Origin: Burkholderiaceae bacterium
GTDB taxonomy: Bacteria; Pseudomonadota; Gammaproteobacteria; Burkholderiales; Burkholderiaceae
DNA: 64,000 nucleotides
Direction of reading: 5' to 3'
Assembly: GCA_947448415.1 (NCBI GenBank)
Contig: CANFMT010000008.1
Coordinates: 30,675-94,674, forward strand
Part shown: positions 1-11,129 of the stretch, piece by piece
Layout of the letters: the number at the start of each line of letters is the position of its first letter
How positions within the stretch are numbered: position 1 is the first letter of the stretch
Program-made: the position numbers and the translations under genes
The notes under the pieces: model-generated
Seen by the model: the letters and a program-made list of their open reading frames with translations, nothing else
What the model was told of the DNA's origin: nothing
Database searches by the model: none

Positions 1-26
1 AGATAAGCCGGTTAATTAAAAATCTG

Positions 27-2417
27 TTAGCCAGCAATTTGCCTGGGCCTACCAAAATACCAACCCTGGAAGAAATCACAGCCCTTTAGTCGCAATAGGT
101 CAAATTGCTCCTCGGTTTCAACGCCCTCCGCAATAACTTGGATATTCAGCGTTTTGGCTAGACTCAAAATATTATCTACGATTGCTTGATCGTCTTTATT
201 GGCCACCATGCCGGCAACAAATGATTTGTCTAATTTCAAGTGTTTGATGGGGAGTTTTTGTAAATACGCTAGCGAAGAATATCCCGTACCAAAATCATCC
301 AATACAAATTTCACTTCCTTTTTACGCAAAAGATCCATTGCAACAATTGCTAAATCAACATTGCTAAGAAAGGCTCCCTCAGTTAACTCAAGGTGGATGC
401 GATGCATCGGAATCTGGTGTTGCTCTGCCAAGAATATAAATTGTTCAGCAAATCTTAAATTCATTAACTGATGCGCGCTAATATTGATCATCAATATATT
501 GTCTTGATGATTGCTTAATTGAGACCAGAAAGACTTATTCCCAAAAATAGCTCTGAGAATTGCATCTCCAACCTCATTAATTTGACCGCTTTTCTCTGCA
601 AAAGGGATAAAATCATCAGGCATGACAACCCCGAGTATGGGATGCTTCCAACGCACTAAAGCCTCATACCCAATGCAATCTTGCTGTCGGTTGACGACCG
701 CTTGATATTCGACAAAAAATTGATCGTTTTGCGCCGCATCTTTTAAGCCTAAATGCAGCTCGTTTTTACGCTCAAAATTAGACTTTAATGTTTCATCAAA
801 GAATCTAAATCTGATAACTGGGTCTTCTTTAGCTGCATACATTGCTATATCTGCATGCTTGAGGATCTCATCAAACTGAGCTCCCTCTCCCCCAAACACA
901 ACTGCCCCCATGCTGGCTCTGGCCTTCACGCGAACTAAGCCCCCTAAATCAATTTCTTCTGATAGTCCCACTAAAATTCGCTTGATAACCTCCTCAAGAG
1001 CGGCTCTTGCATCCTCGGGGTTATGCCCCAGCCTTTCGAATAAGATCAAAAACTCATCGCCACCGATACGAGCAACCAAATCAGAAGGTCGTACTACACT
1101 TTGCAAGCGACCGCCAAACTCTTGTAATAAATTATCTCCAACATGATGGCCATAGTTATCGTTGATCGCCTTAAAGTCATCCAAATCAAGATACATCAGA
1201 CCCGAATAGACCTCCGCGCGCCCTGCCTCACCAATTGCCCTATGAATACGATCTTTAATATATTGACGATTTGGTAGCTTGGTGAGTGGGTCAAAAAAGA
1301 TGAGTTCTTGAATTTTTTCTTTTGATGCAATCTCATCACTAATATCGCTAATGGCACCAACCATTCGTATCGGCTTACCATCAGCCGCTCTCTCCACTAC
1401 CTCGCCCCTATCTAAAACCCAAATTTGCTCATTATCACAACGTAGCATTCGATACTGCACTCGATATGCTTTTTTTCCAGCTAATGCATTCTCAAGAGTT
1501 TCCACCACCTTAGGAAGGTCGTCTGGATGAATGCGACTCTTAAAATCTTCTAGCGAAAAATAGCTTTGATGTGGATTTTCAGCCAGCATTTCAATCCAGC
1601 GTTCGTTATGCTTTACCTCTCCAGTCACAATATTCCAGTCCCAAACTCCATCGCCTGTAACGCTAAGAACATGCTGCAATCGTTGCTCGGTTTGTATCAC
1701 TTTTTGGTTAGCAAGGTTCACTTTAAGTTCGTTGAATTGATTAATCAGAGCGCGTCTTTCATTTTCTTCAATTCCTAGGACTAGGCCAGTAAATATCACA
1801 TAGCGCGCAAGCCCCATCAAAAGCAATACTATGTAAGTAACTGCAGTAATTGGACCGCCCTGATAAGCAAATCCCACGCCTAAAAATATGATGGTTCCAA
1901 GTCTAACTAACCATATCAATCCACCCAGTAAGTAAATCTGCGCTAAGACGCCCGCAAAAGTATTTAAAGACTTACGATAGTAGTGCTTGGTTAGAAAAAA
2001 TCCATACAGAAAAATGCTAGCGTTTAAAACAGCAATAAAGGCTGGTTGATATTGATTGCCATAATTGATTTCCACCAATATGAGACTTGCTAGGATAAAA
2101 GATCCTGCAAAAATTGACTCATACACTACTCGTTTGAAACTCTTTACCTTGCCAGAGAGATTTGAGATAGCAGAGTTGAATAGAAGCGCACCGACTAGAG
2201 CGAGAGCATTACCGACTTTATAAGATATGAACTCAGGCACATATCCTCTGAGTGTTAATAAAATAATTCCAGTACCTGTCGCCACACACCCAGCAATCCA
2301 ATATCCTATATAAGCAGGTCTATTTTTTTTAAACTGGATCGCTAATAAAGCGGCACCCGCGTATGAAAACATCGCGAAGAAGACAAACAGAGAGAAAATA
2401 AAAATTGAGGTAGTCAT
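27..2417 (-). CDS. Membrane-bound GGDEF-EAL cyclic-di-GMP enzyme with PAS domain
   Basis: The 796-residue protein begins with about seven hydrophobic segments (residues 1-215). A PAS/PAC region follows at about 240-365, then GGDEF (GGDEF at 452-456) and EAL (YEALVRW, EAL at 585-587; DDFGTG at 707-712). The GGDEF signature is intact and is preceded by RPSD (443-446), which fits the RxxD product-inhibition site five residues upstream. Both synthesis and hydrolysis of c-di-GMP are therefore possible. Which activity dominates cannot be told from sequence. The novel N-terminal membrane region plus PAS suggests sensing of a membrane or redox signal (inference). It is a single gene with no partner; an HD-GYP protein lies about 9 kb away. 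Confidence 0.93.
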   Translation of the reverse strand: MTTSIFIFSLFVFFAMFSYAGAALLAIQFKKNRPAYIGYWIAGCVATGTGIILLTLRGYVPEFISYKVGNALALVGALLFNSAISNLSGKVKSFKRVVYESIFAGSFILASLILVEINYGNQYQPAFIAVLNASIFLYGFFLTKHYYRKSLNTFAGVLAQIYLLGGLIWLVRLGTIIFLGVGFAYQGGPITAVTYIVLLLMGLARYVIFTGLVLGIEENERRALINQFNELKVNLANQKVIQTEQRLQHVLSVTGDGVWDWNIVTGEVKHNERWIEMLAENPHQSYFSLEDFKSRIHPDDLPKVVETLENALAGKKAYRVQYRMLRCDNEQIWVLDRGEVVERAADGKPIRMVGAISDISDEIASKEKIQELIFFDPLTKLPNRQYIKDRIHRAIGEAGRAEVYSGLMYLDLDDFKAINDNYGHHVGDNLLQEFGGRLQSVVRPSDLVARIGGDEFLILFERLGHNPEDARAALEEVIKRILVGLSEEIDLGGLVRVKARASMGAVVFGGEGAQFDEILKHADIAMYAAKEDPVIRFRFFDETLKSNFERKNELHLGLKDAAQNDQFFVEYQAVVNRQQDCIGYEALVRWKHPILGVVMPDDFIPFAEKSGQINEVGDAILRAIFGNKSFWSQLSNHQDNILMINISAHQLMNLRFAEQFIFLAEQHQIPMHRIHLELTEGAFLSNVDLAIVAMDLLRKKEVKFVLDDFGTGYSSLAYLQKLPIKHLKLDKSFVAGMVANKDDQAIVDNILSLAKTLNIQVIAEGVETEEQFDLLRLKGCDFFQGWYFGRPRQIAG

Positions 2418-2510
2418 GTGTCAAATGCGATAAATCAGTCGTTGGGTGCCAGAGCTATCTAGGTTAACAGTCGGACTAGATCCCAGCCCCACTTACCCTT
2501 AGTCTAAACG

Positions 2511-2530
2511 ACCCCAATCAATACTGGGGC
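2511..2530 (-). terminator. Possible terminator after the decarboxylase gene
   Basis: An inverted repeat CCCCA / TGGGG with an 8-nt loop lies about 45 nt downstream of the decarboxylase stop codon. The following T-run on the minus strand is poor (TCGTTT), so this is a weak intrinsic-terminator candidate. The remaining intergenic sequence up to the GGDEF-EAL start shows nothing else I recognise. Confidence 0.35.
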
Positions 2531-2576
2531 CTATTTGAATCAAATCAGTCCTAATTGAGTTAGAAGGTTATAAAAC

Positions 2577-4844
2577 TCATAGAGTGATATCGGGCTCTTG
2601 CCTGACGCAGTCAACATAGTATTCGCTATGCCCATCAATATCTGCCTTGACCAAACCATGAATATCAGTCTCAAAGCCAGGGAACTTCTCATTGAAGTCG
2701 CGAGCAAAGTATAGATAGTCAATAATGCGTTTATTAAAGCGCTCGCCAGGAATGAGCAATGGAATGCCAGGGGGATATGGCGTCACTAACATTGCTGTAA
2801 CACGCCCCTCAAGTTGATCCAACGGTACACGATCTACCTCCTTGTGTGCCATCTTCGCCCAAGCCTCTGAGGGCATCATGGCAGGCACCATGTCTGATGT
2901 GTACATCTCGGTAGTCATACGCGCTACATCACGGCTCTTATAGAACTCATGGATTTGTTGGCAAATATCTTTTAAACCAACACGCTCATAGCGCGGATGC
3001 TTTGCTACGAACTCTGGCAATACTTTCCAAAGGGGTGCATTTTTATCAAAGTGATCTTTAAATTGCTGCAACTCTGTAACAAGAGTATTCCAGCGACCTT
3101 TGGTGATACCAATAGTGAACATGATAAAGAAGGAGTACAGACCACACTTCTCAACGATCACGCCATGCTCAGCAAGGTATTTGGTAACAATACTGGCGGG
3201 AATCCCCATTGATCCAAAATTACCCTCGATATCCAAGCCAGGTGTTACAACGGTTGCCTTGATCGGGTCAAGCATGTTGAAGTCTTTGGCAAGTTTGCCA
3301 AAGTCATGCCAAGCAGCGGATGGCTCTAAGATCCAATCGGAGCGCTCGCCAATACCTTCTTCAGCTAAATGATCTGGACCCCAAACTTTAAACCACCAAT
3401 CAGCGCCAAACTTATCATCTACCTCACGCATAGCACGACGGAAGTCCATTGCTTCAGCGATAGACTCTTCCACTAGTGTGGTGCCGCCCGGAGATTCCAT
3501 CATGGCTGCCGAGACGTCGCAAGAAGCAATAATCGCGTATTGCGGACTAGTTGAGGTATGCATCAAATAGGCCTCATTAAAACAGTCACGATCTAACTTG
3601 GTATCTTCTGCATCCTGAACTAATACTTGCGACGCTTGAGATAAGCCGGCAAGCAACTTATGGGTCGACTGGGTTGCAAACATCAAGCTTTTCTGAGTGC
3701 GCTTACGATCTGAACCAATCGCATGCATATCTTTATAGAAAGGATGGAATGCGGCATGGGGTAACCATGCCTCATCAAAATGTAAAGAATCTACTTTGCC
3801 ATCCAACATCTCTTTAATCATCTCAACGTTATAAACAATCCCGTCATAAGTACTTTGAGTCAGGGTCATGACGCGAGGTACGACACTCTTATCTTTAATG
3901 AATGGGTTGGCATCAATCTTTTTCTTGATGTTTTTCCATTCAAACTCTTCCTTAGGAATAGGGCCAATAATGCCCAAGTGATTACGAGTAGGCATCAAGA
4001 AAATAGGAATCGCACCCATCATCGTAATGGAATGAATTACTGACTTATGGCAATTGCGGTCAACTAAAACTACATCACCAGGGGCAACTGTGGAGTGCCA
4101 AACAATTTTGTTTGAGGTAGATGTGCCATTGGTTACAAAAAACAAATGGTCTGCATTAAAGATGCGTGCAGCATTACGCTCACTCTGCAGCACTGGGCCG
4201 GTATGGTCTAGGAGCTGACCTAACTCTTCCACCGCATTGCAAACGTCAGCGCGCAACATGTTCTCACCAAAGAACTGATGGAACATGCGACCCACAGGAC
4301 TCTTTAAGAAAGCAACGCCACCAGAGTGACCTGGGCAATGCCAAGAGTAAGAACCTTCAGAGGCGTAATTAGTTAATGCACGGAAAAATGGTGGCGCTAA
4401 AGAATCTAAATAAACTTTAGCTTCGCGAATAATATGACGCGCAACAAATTCTGGGGTGTCTTCATTCATATGAATAAAGCCATGCAATTCACGCAAGATA
4501 TCGTTTGGCATGTGGCGAGATGTGCGTGTCTCGCCATACAAGAAGATTGGAATATCCTCGTTACGCTTGCGCACTTCAGTAATGAAGGCGCGTAAATTAT
4601 TTAATGCAGGAAGATCATGATCCTCGGAATCGGAGTCAAACTCTTCATCATCAATTGAAACAATGAAAGTGGATGCACGAGAAGCCTGCTGAGCAAACGA
4701 AGTAAGGTCACCATAGCTTGTTAAGCCAATAACCTCCATACCTTCATTCTCAATCGCCTCTGCGAGGTCGCGAATGCCGGAACCCGAAATATTTTCTGAT
4801 CGGAAGTCCTCATCAATAATAATGATTGGAAAACGAAATTTCAT
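2577..4844 (-). CDS. Arginine/lysine/ornithine decarboxylase, PLP fold type I
   Basis: The 755-residue protein has the length and layout of the biodegradative AdiA/LdcC/SpeC family. It has an N-terminal receiver-like wing domain (about 1-135), the PLP-binding aminotransferase-like core with the Schiff-base lysine in STHKLLAG (K396), and a C-terminal domain carrying the PAMMPSEA motif. It decarboxylates a basic amino acid to agmatine, cadaverine or putrescine; the substrate cannot be fixed by eye, though overall resemblance favours arginine (AdiA-like). Its ATG overlaps the stop of the upstream potassium channel gene by 4 bp (ATGA), so the two are probably translationally coupled. No amino acid/polyamine antiporter gene is adjacent, unlike classical acid-resistance systems. 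Confidence 0.92.
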   Translation of the reverse strand: MKFRFPIIIIDEDFRSENISGSGIRDLAEAIENEGMEVIGLTSYGDLTSFAQQASRASTFIVSIDDEEFDSDSEDHDLPALNNLRAFITEVRKRNEDIPIFLYGETRTSRHMPNDILRELHGFIHMNEDTPEFVARHIIREAKVYLDSLAPPFFRALTNYASEGSYSWHCPGHSGGVAFLKSPVGRMFHQFFGENMLRADVCNAVEELGQLLDHTGPVLQSERNAARIFNADHLFFVTNGTSTSNKIVWHSTVAPGDVVLVDRNCHKSVIHSITMMGAIPIFLMPTRNHLGIIGPIPKEEFEWKNIKKKIDANPFIKDKSVVPRVMTLTQSTYDGIVYNVEMIKEMLDGKVDSLHFDEAWLPHAAFHPFYKDMHAIGSDRKRTQKSLMFATQSTHKLLAGLSQASQVLVQDAEDTKLDRDCFNEAYLMHTSTSPQYAIIASCDVSAAMMESPGGTTLVEESIAEAMDFRRAMREVDDKFGADWWFKVWGPDHLAEEGIGERSDWILEPSAAWHDFGKLAKDFNMLDPIKATVVTPGLDIEGNFGSMGIPASIVTKYLAEHGVIVEKCGLYSFFIMFTIGITKGRWNTLVTELQQFKDHFDKNAPLWKVLPEFVAKHPRYERVGLKDICQQIHEFYKSRDVARMTTEMYTSDMVPAMMPSEAWAKMAHKEVDRVPLDQLEGRVTAMLVTPYPPGIPLLIPGERFNKRIIDYLYFARDFNEKFPGFETDIHGLVKADIDGHSEYYVDCVRQEPDITL

Positions 4845-5755
4845 AAAAACTCCCCTGCTAACTTATCCGATGTATTCGGAATCCACTTATCAAAATTGGT
4901 GAGGTCAATGACCCGACCGCCATCTGGCAAAACCGTGACTATATCGACGAATGTCGCATTTTGCTGCACATTCCGAGGTAAGTAAACATGACGTGCATAG
5001 ACTTGGTTGGCTAAGCTTTCATGGTAACCAGTAAAGGTAATGAGCAAATGCCATTGCTGCTCAATATCCGATTTACCTAAATACTCCTGAAGAGCGCTGT
5101 TCTCATCCACGCTATGCATTGCAGTCCAGGTTAGTGAAAAGACCGGACTTTCGGAACGATGGAGTTGTAATTCCACAGAACGGCGATAGCGTTCGCCTTC
5201 GCTAGTCATACTTTCAGCAATTAACCACAAGCGAAGTTGAGCCTCAACAATATGTGAACTACGATCATTGGCAACGCGAAACTTGAGCGTTCTTACGCCA
5301 TCATGACTCCCAACTACCGCAACCTTTGAAAAGCGCACCCCTGCCGTTGGACGTGTAAAGCGTGCAAAAGCTAAACCAGTAGTTAACGCAGAATAAACAA
5401 TCCCAAAAAATGCTTCAAAAGTCACAATTGCATTTGGCCAACTCCCAACCGGCGTCATGCGACCATAACCAATCGTTGCCATGGTTTGTACGCTAAAGAA
5501 AAAAACATCCAGCAAAGAATCTGGTTGAGCATGGGTAATAGCGCCTTCCCCGCATGCCAGGTAAGCAAAAGCAAAAAGCAGATTTGTGCCCAGATAAACT
5601 AATACCACCAGCAATAAGAAGCTAGTCCAGCTGGTACCTAACAGCCAGTGGTAGAAATTATTTTCTGGTCGCGCAAGCTCTGAGCGCGAAAGCGTGGCGC
5701 GATACTCCTCTAAATTAATCCGTGTAGGACGGCGATTAAAGAGAAATTTACGCAC
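4841..5755 (-). CDS. KirBac-type inward rectifier potassium channel
   Basis: The 304-residue protein has the two-transmembrane Kir topology: a basic N-terminal slide-helix region, TM1 at about 45-67, a pore helix and the selectivity filter TIGYG (94-98). TM2 follows at about 108-132 with the ARFTRP exit, and then a beta-rich cytoplasmic domain typical of Kir channels. It conducts potassium across the inner membrane. It sits 12 bp downstream of dcd, and its stop codon overlaps the start of the basic amino acid decarboxylase gene. Eukaryotic Kir channels are gated by cytoplasmic polyamines, so this pairing is notable (see findings). The family call is firm; the physiological role is unknown. 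Confidence 0.93.
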   Translation of the reverse strand: MRKFLFNRRPTRINLEEYRATLSRSELARPENNFYHWLLGTSWTSFLLLVVLVYLGTNLLFAFAYLACGEGAITHAQPDSLLDVFFFSVQTMATIGYGRMTPVGSWPNAIVTFEAFFGIVYSALTTGLAFARFTRPTAGVRFSKVAVVGSHDGVRTLKFRVANDRSSHIVEAQLRLWLIAESMTSEGERYRRSVELQLHRSESPVFSLTWTAMHSVDENSALQEYLGKSDIEQQWHLLITFTGYHESLANQVYARHVYLPRNVQQNATFVDIVTVLPDGGRVIDLTNFDKWIPNTSDKLAGEFL

Positions 5756-5767
5756 TACCGTAATGGC

Positions 5768-6334
5768 TTAGGTCTTAGGCAGGGTAACGCCCCGCTGACC
5801 TTGATACTTACCACCACGATCTTTATAAGATGTGCCACAAACTTCATCGCTCTCAAAGAAAAGTACTTGTGCGCAACCTTCACCCGCATAAATCTTGGCT
5901 GGCAATGGAGTGGTATTTGAAAACTCTAAAGTGACATAACCTTCCCACTCTGGCTCAAACGGAGTCACGTTTACGATAATTCCGCAACGCGCATAAGTAC
6001 TCTTGCCAACGCAAACGGTTAATACGCTACGTGGAATCTTGAAATACTCAACTGTTCTCGCCAATGCAAAAGAGTTGGGTGGAATAATACAAACATCGCC
6101 CTTGAAATCAACGAAAGATTGTTCATCGAAATTTTTAGGATCAACAATGGTGCTATTGATGTTTGTAAATATCTTGAATTCGTCTGCACAACGAATGTCA
6201 TAGCCATAGCTTGAAGTGCCGTAGCTTACGATTTTGTTGCCTGCGGCGTCTTGGCGAACTTGCCCAGGTTCAAATGGGCTGATCATGCCTTGCTCGCCCA
6301 TGCGGCGGATCCAGTGGTCTGATTTAATAGTCAT
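5768..6334 (-). CDS. dcd: dCTP deaminase
   Basis: The 188-residue protein matches dCTP deaminase in length and motifs. It has the GKSTYARCG substrate-binding segment (110-118, with R116) and VTLEFSN carrying the presumed catalytic glutamate E137, and it belongs to the trimeric dUTPase-like fold. It converts dCTP to dUTP plus ammonia for thymidylate synthesis in the cytoplasm. The C-terminal GQRGVTLP tail, which closes over the active site in the family, is intact. It is the first gene of a tight minus-strand run with the potassium channel (12 bp) and the decarboxylase, with fdhD just upstream. Confidence 0.96.
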   Translation of the reverse strand: MTIKSDHWIRRMGEQGMISPFEPGQVRQDAAGNKIVSYGTSSYGYDIRCADEFKIFTNINSTIVDPKNFDEQSFVDFKGDVCIIPPNSFALARTVEYFKIPRSVLTVCVGKSTYARCGIIVNVTPFEPEWEGYVTLEFSNTTPLPAKIYAGEGCAQVLFFESDEVCGTSYKDRGGKYQGQRGVTLPKT

Positions 6335-6373
6335 GGCCGAATTGTAAAACCTTCGCCCATACCTGCCACGAAT

Positions 6374-7216
6374 TTATTGGGATTTTTGGCTAAAAACAAC
6401 CCGCTCAGGGGCGTTATAGATCTCGAAGTGTTTTCCGGAACAGCGAGATAGGATAGTGAGATTGGTTTTTTTCGCTAGCTCCAGGCCCATCAAGGTTACG
6501 CCGGAGCGAGTCAATAGGAAGGGAATACCCATTTGCGCTCCTTTGATCACCATCTCAGACGTGAGGCGGCCAGTGGTAAAGAAAATTAAGTCTTTACCGG
6601 GTTTATCTGCCAACCACATCAAACCCGAAATCGAGTCCACGGCATTATGGCGCCCAACATCTTCAATAAAGTGAAGCAGCCTTACACCGCCTTCACCATC
6701 TCGCTCAAAAACAGCGCAGGCATGCACCGAGCCGGACTTCTTATAAATCGTGTCGTGCACCCGAATAGCGTCTACGAGGGCGATAATTGCCTCTTGAGAC
6801 AGAGTTGGGCCCGCAGGCAACTGAATCTGGGACATCTCCTCCATCAGACCGCCAAACATGGTGCCCTGACCGCACCCAGTAGTAACAACCCGTTTACTGG
6901 TTAAAGCATCGATATCTACGGTACTCCGGCGAGTTTTAACAGCCGCAGAGTCGGTCTCCCAATCAACTTGAATGCTTTCAATATCCTCAGGCGCCTCAAC
7001 CAAACGCTGGTTACGTAGGTAACCCAACACCAGGGCTTCTGGAGCGCTGCCCAGGGTCATCAAGGTCACGACTTCACGTTTATCCATATAGATCGTGAGA
7101 GGACGCTCTCCAGGGACATGAGTTATCTTGATGCGCCCAGCCTCATCCATAACCTCTACCTCATGCACCAAGGGCACGGAGGCGTTAGACATCTGGATGC
7201 TAGGTTTTACTGCCAT
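6374..7216 (-). CDS. fdhD: Formate dehydrogenase accessory sulfurtransferase FdhD
   Basis: FdhD passes sulfur from the cysteine desulfurase IscS to the molybdenum cofactor of formate dehydrogenase. The start chosen is the ATG opening MAVKPSIQ, giving 280 residues; the open frame extends 16 codons further upstream, but those residues do not look like the family. Conserved stretches include KSGSVHACAVF, EDVGRHNAVD and TGRLTSEMV. The cysteine motif reads TTGCGQGT, so only the first cysteine of the CxxC seen in E. coli FdhD is present. No formate dehydrogenase subunit gene is in the window, but the oxalate cluster 6 kb away would generate formate, which gives a metabolic link (inference). Confidence 0.93.
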   Translation of the reverse strand: MAVKPSIQMSNASVPLVHEVEVMDEAGRIKITHVPGERPLTIYMDKREVVTLMTLGSAPEALVLGYLRNQRLVEAPEDIESIQVDWETDSAAVKTRRSTVDIDALTSKRVVTTGCGQGTMFGGLMEEMSQIQLPAGPTLSQEAIIALVDAIRVHDTIYKKSGSVHACAVFERDGEGGVRLLHFIEDVGRHNAVDSISGLMWLADKPGKDLIFFTTGRLTSEMVIKGAQMGIPFLLTRSGVTLMGLELAKKTNLTILSRCSGKHFEIYNAPERVVFSQKSQ

Positions 7217-7390
7217 GGGGCACTTTCTAAGTCGAATCAGTAGAAGTTTATCGGTCAATATCAAGGCCCAATTTAGGGCCTAAAGGGGATTTACTTTAAC
7301 CGCAGTCTAAAATTAGTGCTTAAAGAGTAGTTGAGCCAGCATAATTGACCTCCTAAGCCCCATTAATCTTCTTATTTAAGTCCGTTTTAC

Positions 7391-9061
7391 ATGAGCAGCT
7401 CCCAACGTCGTCTTCTCGTAACCTCCGCCTTACCGTATGCCAATGGTCAGATCCATATCGGCCATTTAGTGGAGTACGTACAGACTGATATTTGGGTGCG
7501 CTTTCAAAGGATGCGTGGTCATGAAGTGCATTATGTTGGTGCTGACGATACACACGGCACCCCCATTATGTTGCGCGCTGAAAAAGAAGGTCTCACACCA
7601 AAAGAACTCATTGCCAATGTTTGGAAAGAGCACAAACGCGACTTTGATAACTTTTTAATTTCTTTTGACAATTACTACACCACCGATAGTCCTGAGAATG
7701 AAAAGCTAGCACAGAGCATCTATCTCAAGCTTCGTGATGCGGGCTTGATTGAAAAGCGTGCGATTGAACAAGCATACGACCCCGTCAAAGAAATGTTCTT
7801 GCCAGATCGCTTTATTAAAGGCGAGTGTCCAAAATGTGGCGCCAAAGATCAGTATGGCGATAACTGCGAAAAATGCGGTGCAACCTACTCTCCTACTGAC
7901 CTTAAAAATCCCTTCTCAGTGGTGAGTGGTGCTACACCAATCAAAAAGATTTCCGATCATTATTTCTTTAAGCTGTCAGATCCGCGTTGCGAAGAATTTT
8001 TACGCGACTGGACTCAAGTAAAAACTCCTTTGCAGCCTGAGGCTCGTAATAAGATGAAAGAATGGGTTGGTCAGCCAGGAGATAGGAAGCTAGGTGATTG
8101 GGATATCTCCCGTGATGCCCCGTATTTCGGCTTTGAAATCCCCGATGCCCCCGGTAAATACTTCTATGTTTGGCTAGACGCCCCTATTGGCTACTATGCT
8201 AGCTTCCTTAATTATTGCCAGGCTAAAGGCCTAAATTTTGACGAGTGGGTTAAGCCAGATACCGCTACAGAGCAGTACCATTTCATCGGTAAAGACATTC
8301 TTTATTTCCATACCTTATTCTGGCCCGCCACCTTAAATTTTGCAGGTTATCGCACGCCCACAAATGTATTTGCCCATGGCTTCTTGACTGTTGATGGCGA
8401 GAAGATGAGTAAATCACGTGGCACCCTGATTTCTGCAAACAGCGTGATTGACTGCGGCTTTAATCCAGAATGGTTCCGCTACTACTTTGCAACTAAGCTG
8501 AACGATAGTATGGAAGATTTAGATTTAAATCTTCAAGATTTTGTCGCTCGAGTTAATAGCGATCTGTTAGGCAAATACATCAATATTGCTAGTCGTAGTG
8601 CTGGTTTCTTGGTCAAACGTTTTGGTGGCATTGTTTCGGATGAAGCAATGAATAATCCTTTGCTCAAAGAAATTGCTACTGCTAGTGACAAAATTGCAGA
8701 GCTATATGAAGGGCGTGAATACGCTAAAGCACTGCGCACAGTAATGGAGTTAGCGGATAAGGTGAATGGATTTGTGGATGAAAACAAGCCATGGGAGATT
8801 GCCAAAGATCCAGAACGCGAGGCTGATTTGCAGCATGTCTGTAGCATCACCCTTGAAGCATTTCGGATGCTCAGTCTTTACCTTAAGCCTGTCATTCCTC
8901 ACGTTGCTGCTGGCGTGGAGGAGTTTTTGTCGCTTTCACCAATGAGCTGGAGTGATATCAATATCCCACTCTCGAGCAAAAACCCCATCAAGCCATATAA
9001 GCACCTGATGACTCGAGTAGAAGCCCCACAAATTGAGGCTTTGCTGGCGGCAAACTTGTAA
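7391..9061 (+). CDS. metG: Methionyl-tRNA synthetase, short form
   Basis: This class I aminoacyl-tRNA synthetase charges tRNA-Met. It has the HIGH motif (22-25), KMSKS (338-342) and a zinc knuckle with cysteines at 146, 149, 159 and 162, followed by the helical anticodon-binding domain. At 556 residues it ends just after that domain and lacks the roughly 100-residue C-terminal EMAP/Trbp111-like tRNA-binding domain of E. coli MetG. No such domain is encoded immediately downstream. There is no clear Shine-Dalgarno before the ATG. It leads a plus-strand run with the DUF3460 gene, scpA and panC. Confidence 0.97.
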   Translation: MSSSQRRLLVTSALPYANGQIHIGHLVEYVQTDIWVRFQRMRGHEVHYVGADDTHGTPIMLRAEKEGLTPKELIANVWKEHKRDFDNFLISFDNYYTTDSPENEKLAQSIYLKLRDAGLIEKRAIEQAYDPVKEMFLPDRFIKGECPKCGAKDQYGDNCEKCGATYSPTDLKNPFSVVSGATPIKKISDHYFFKLSDPRCEEFLRDWTQVKTPLQPEARNKMKEWVGQPGDRKLGDWDISRDAPYFGFEIPDAPGKYFYVWLDAPIGYYASFLNYCQAKGLNFDEWVKPDTATEQYHFIGKDILYFHTLFWPATLNFAGYRTPTNVFAHGFLTVDGEKMSKSRGTLISANSVIDCGFNPEWFRYYFATKLNDSMEDLDLNLQDFVARVNSDLLGKYINIASRSAGFLVKRFGGIVSDEAMNNPLLKEIATASDKIAELYEGREYAKALRTVMELADKVNGFVDENKPWEIAKDPEREADLQHVCSITLEAFRMLSLYLKPVIPHVAAGVEEFLSLSPMSWSDINIPLSSKNPIKPYKHLMTRVEAPQIEALLAANL

Positions 9062-9164
9062 AAAGCCCCATAAAAAGCCCCTTATAATGATGGTTATAGT
9101 TACTGAATAACTTTTTGAATAATTTCTTAAGTTATTGAATTTATTAAGTATTTTAGGAAATACC

Positions 9165-9345
9165 ATGGCAAGATATCAATCCGAAATCACCCAGTTCTTG
9201 AATGAACTCAAAACTGAGAAGCCACACCTTGAGGCAGACCAGCAGGCAGGTCGTGCCCTTCTGTGGGACAAAGAACCTTTAAGCGTTGAAGATCAACGCC
9301 GCGCTAAAGCAGCAAAACTCAAGCAACGCGCTTACGTTTATTCGA

Positions 9346-9353
<8 letters not shown>
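9165..9353 (+). CDS. DUF3460 family small protein
   Basis: This 62-residue, charged, helical small protein starts MARYQSEITQFL. The ATG at 9165 is preceded by an AGGAAA ribosome-binding site and is preferred over an upstream TTG in the same frame. The family is a conserved betaproteobacterial DUF of unknown function, commonly found between metG-type genes and scpA. Its stop codon overlaps the start of scpA by 8 bp, which suggests co-translation. I can see no catalytic motif or signal sequence. Confidence 0.8.
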
Positions 9354-11077
<1,724 letters not shown>

Positions 11078-11129
11078 GAGGCGCTGTTCTTTAGGACCTA
11101 AATCTCTGCTACCAATCCAAGCGAAATAA

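Noticed and set aside
2418..2576. Possible c-di-GMP riboswitch before the GGDEF-EAL gene
   Set aside because: I looked for the conserved GEMM-type core and did not find it in this spacer.
7353..7553. Minus-strand open frame opposite the metG start
   Set aside because: It is antisense to the HIGH-motif region of metG and its residues look like random translation.
9084..9089. TATAAT hexamer before the DUF3460 gene
   Set aside because: It is a perfect -10 box, but the nearest TTG-type -35 lies more than 20 bp away, so I could not support it as a promoter; it stays possible.
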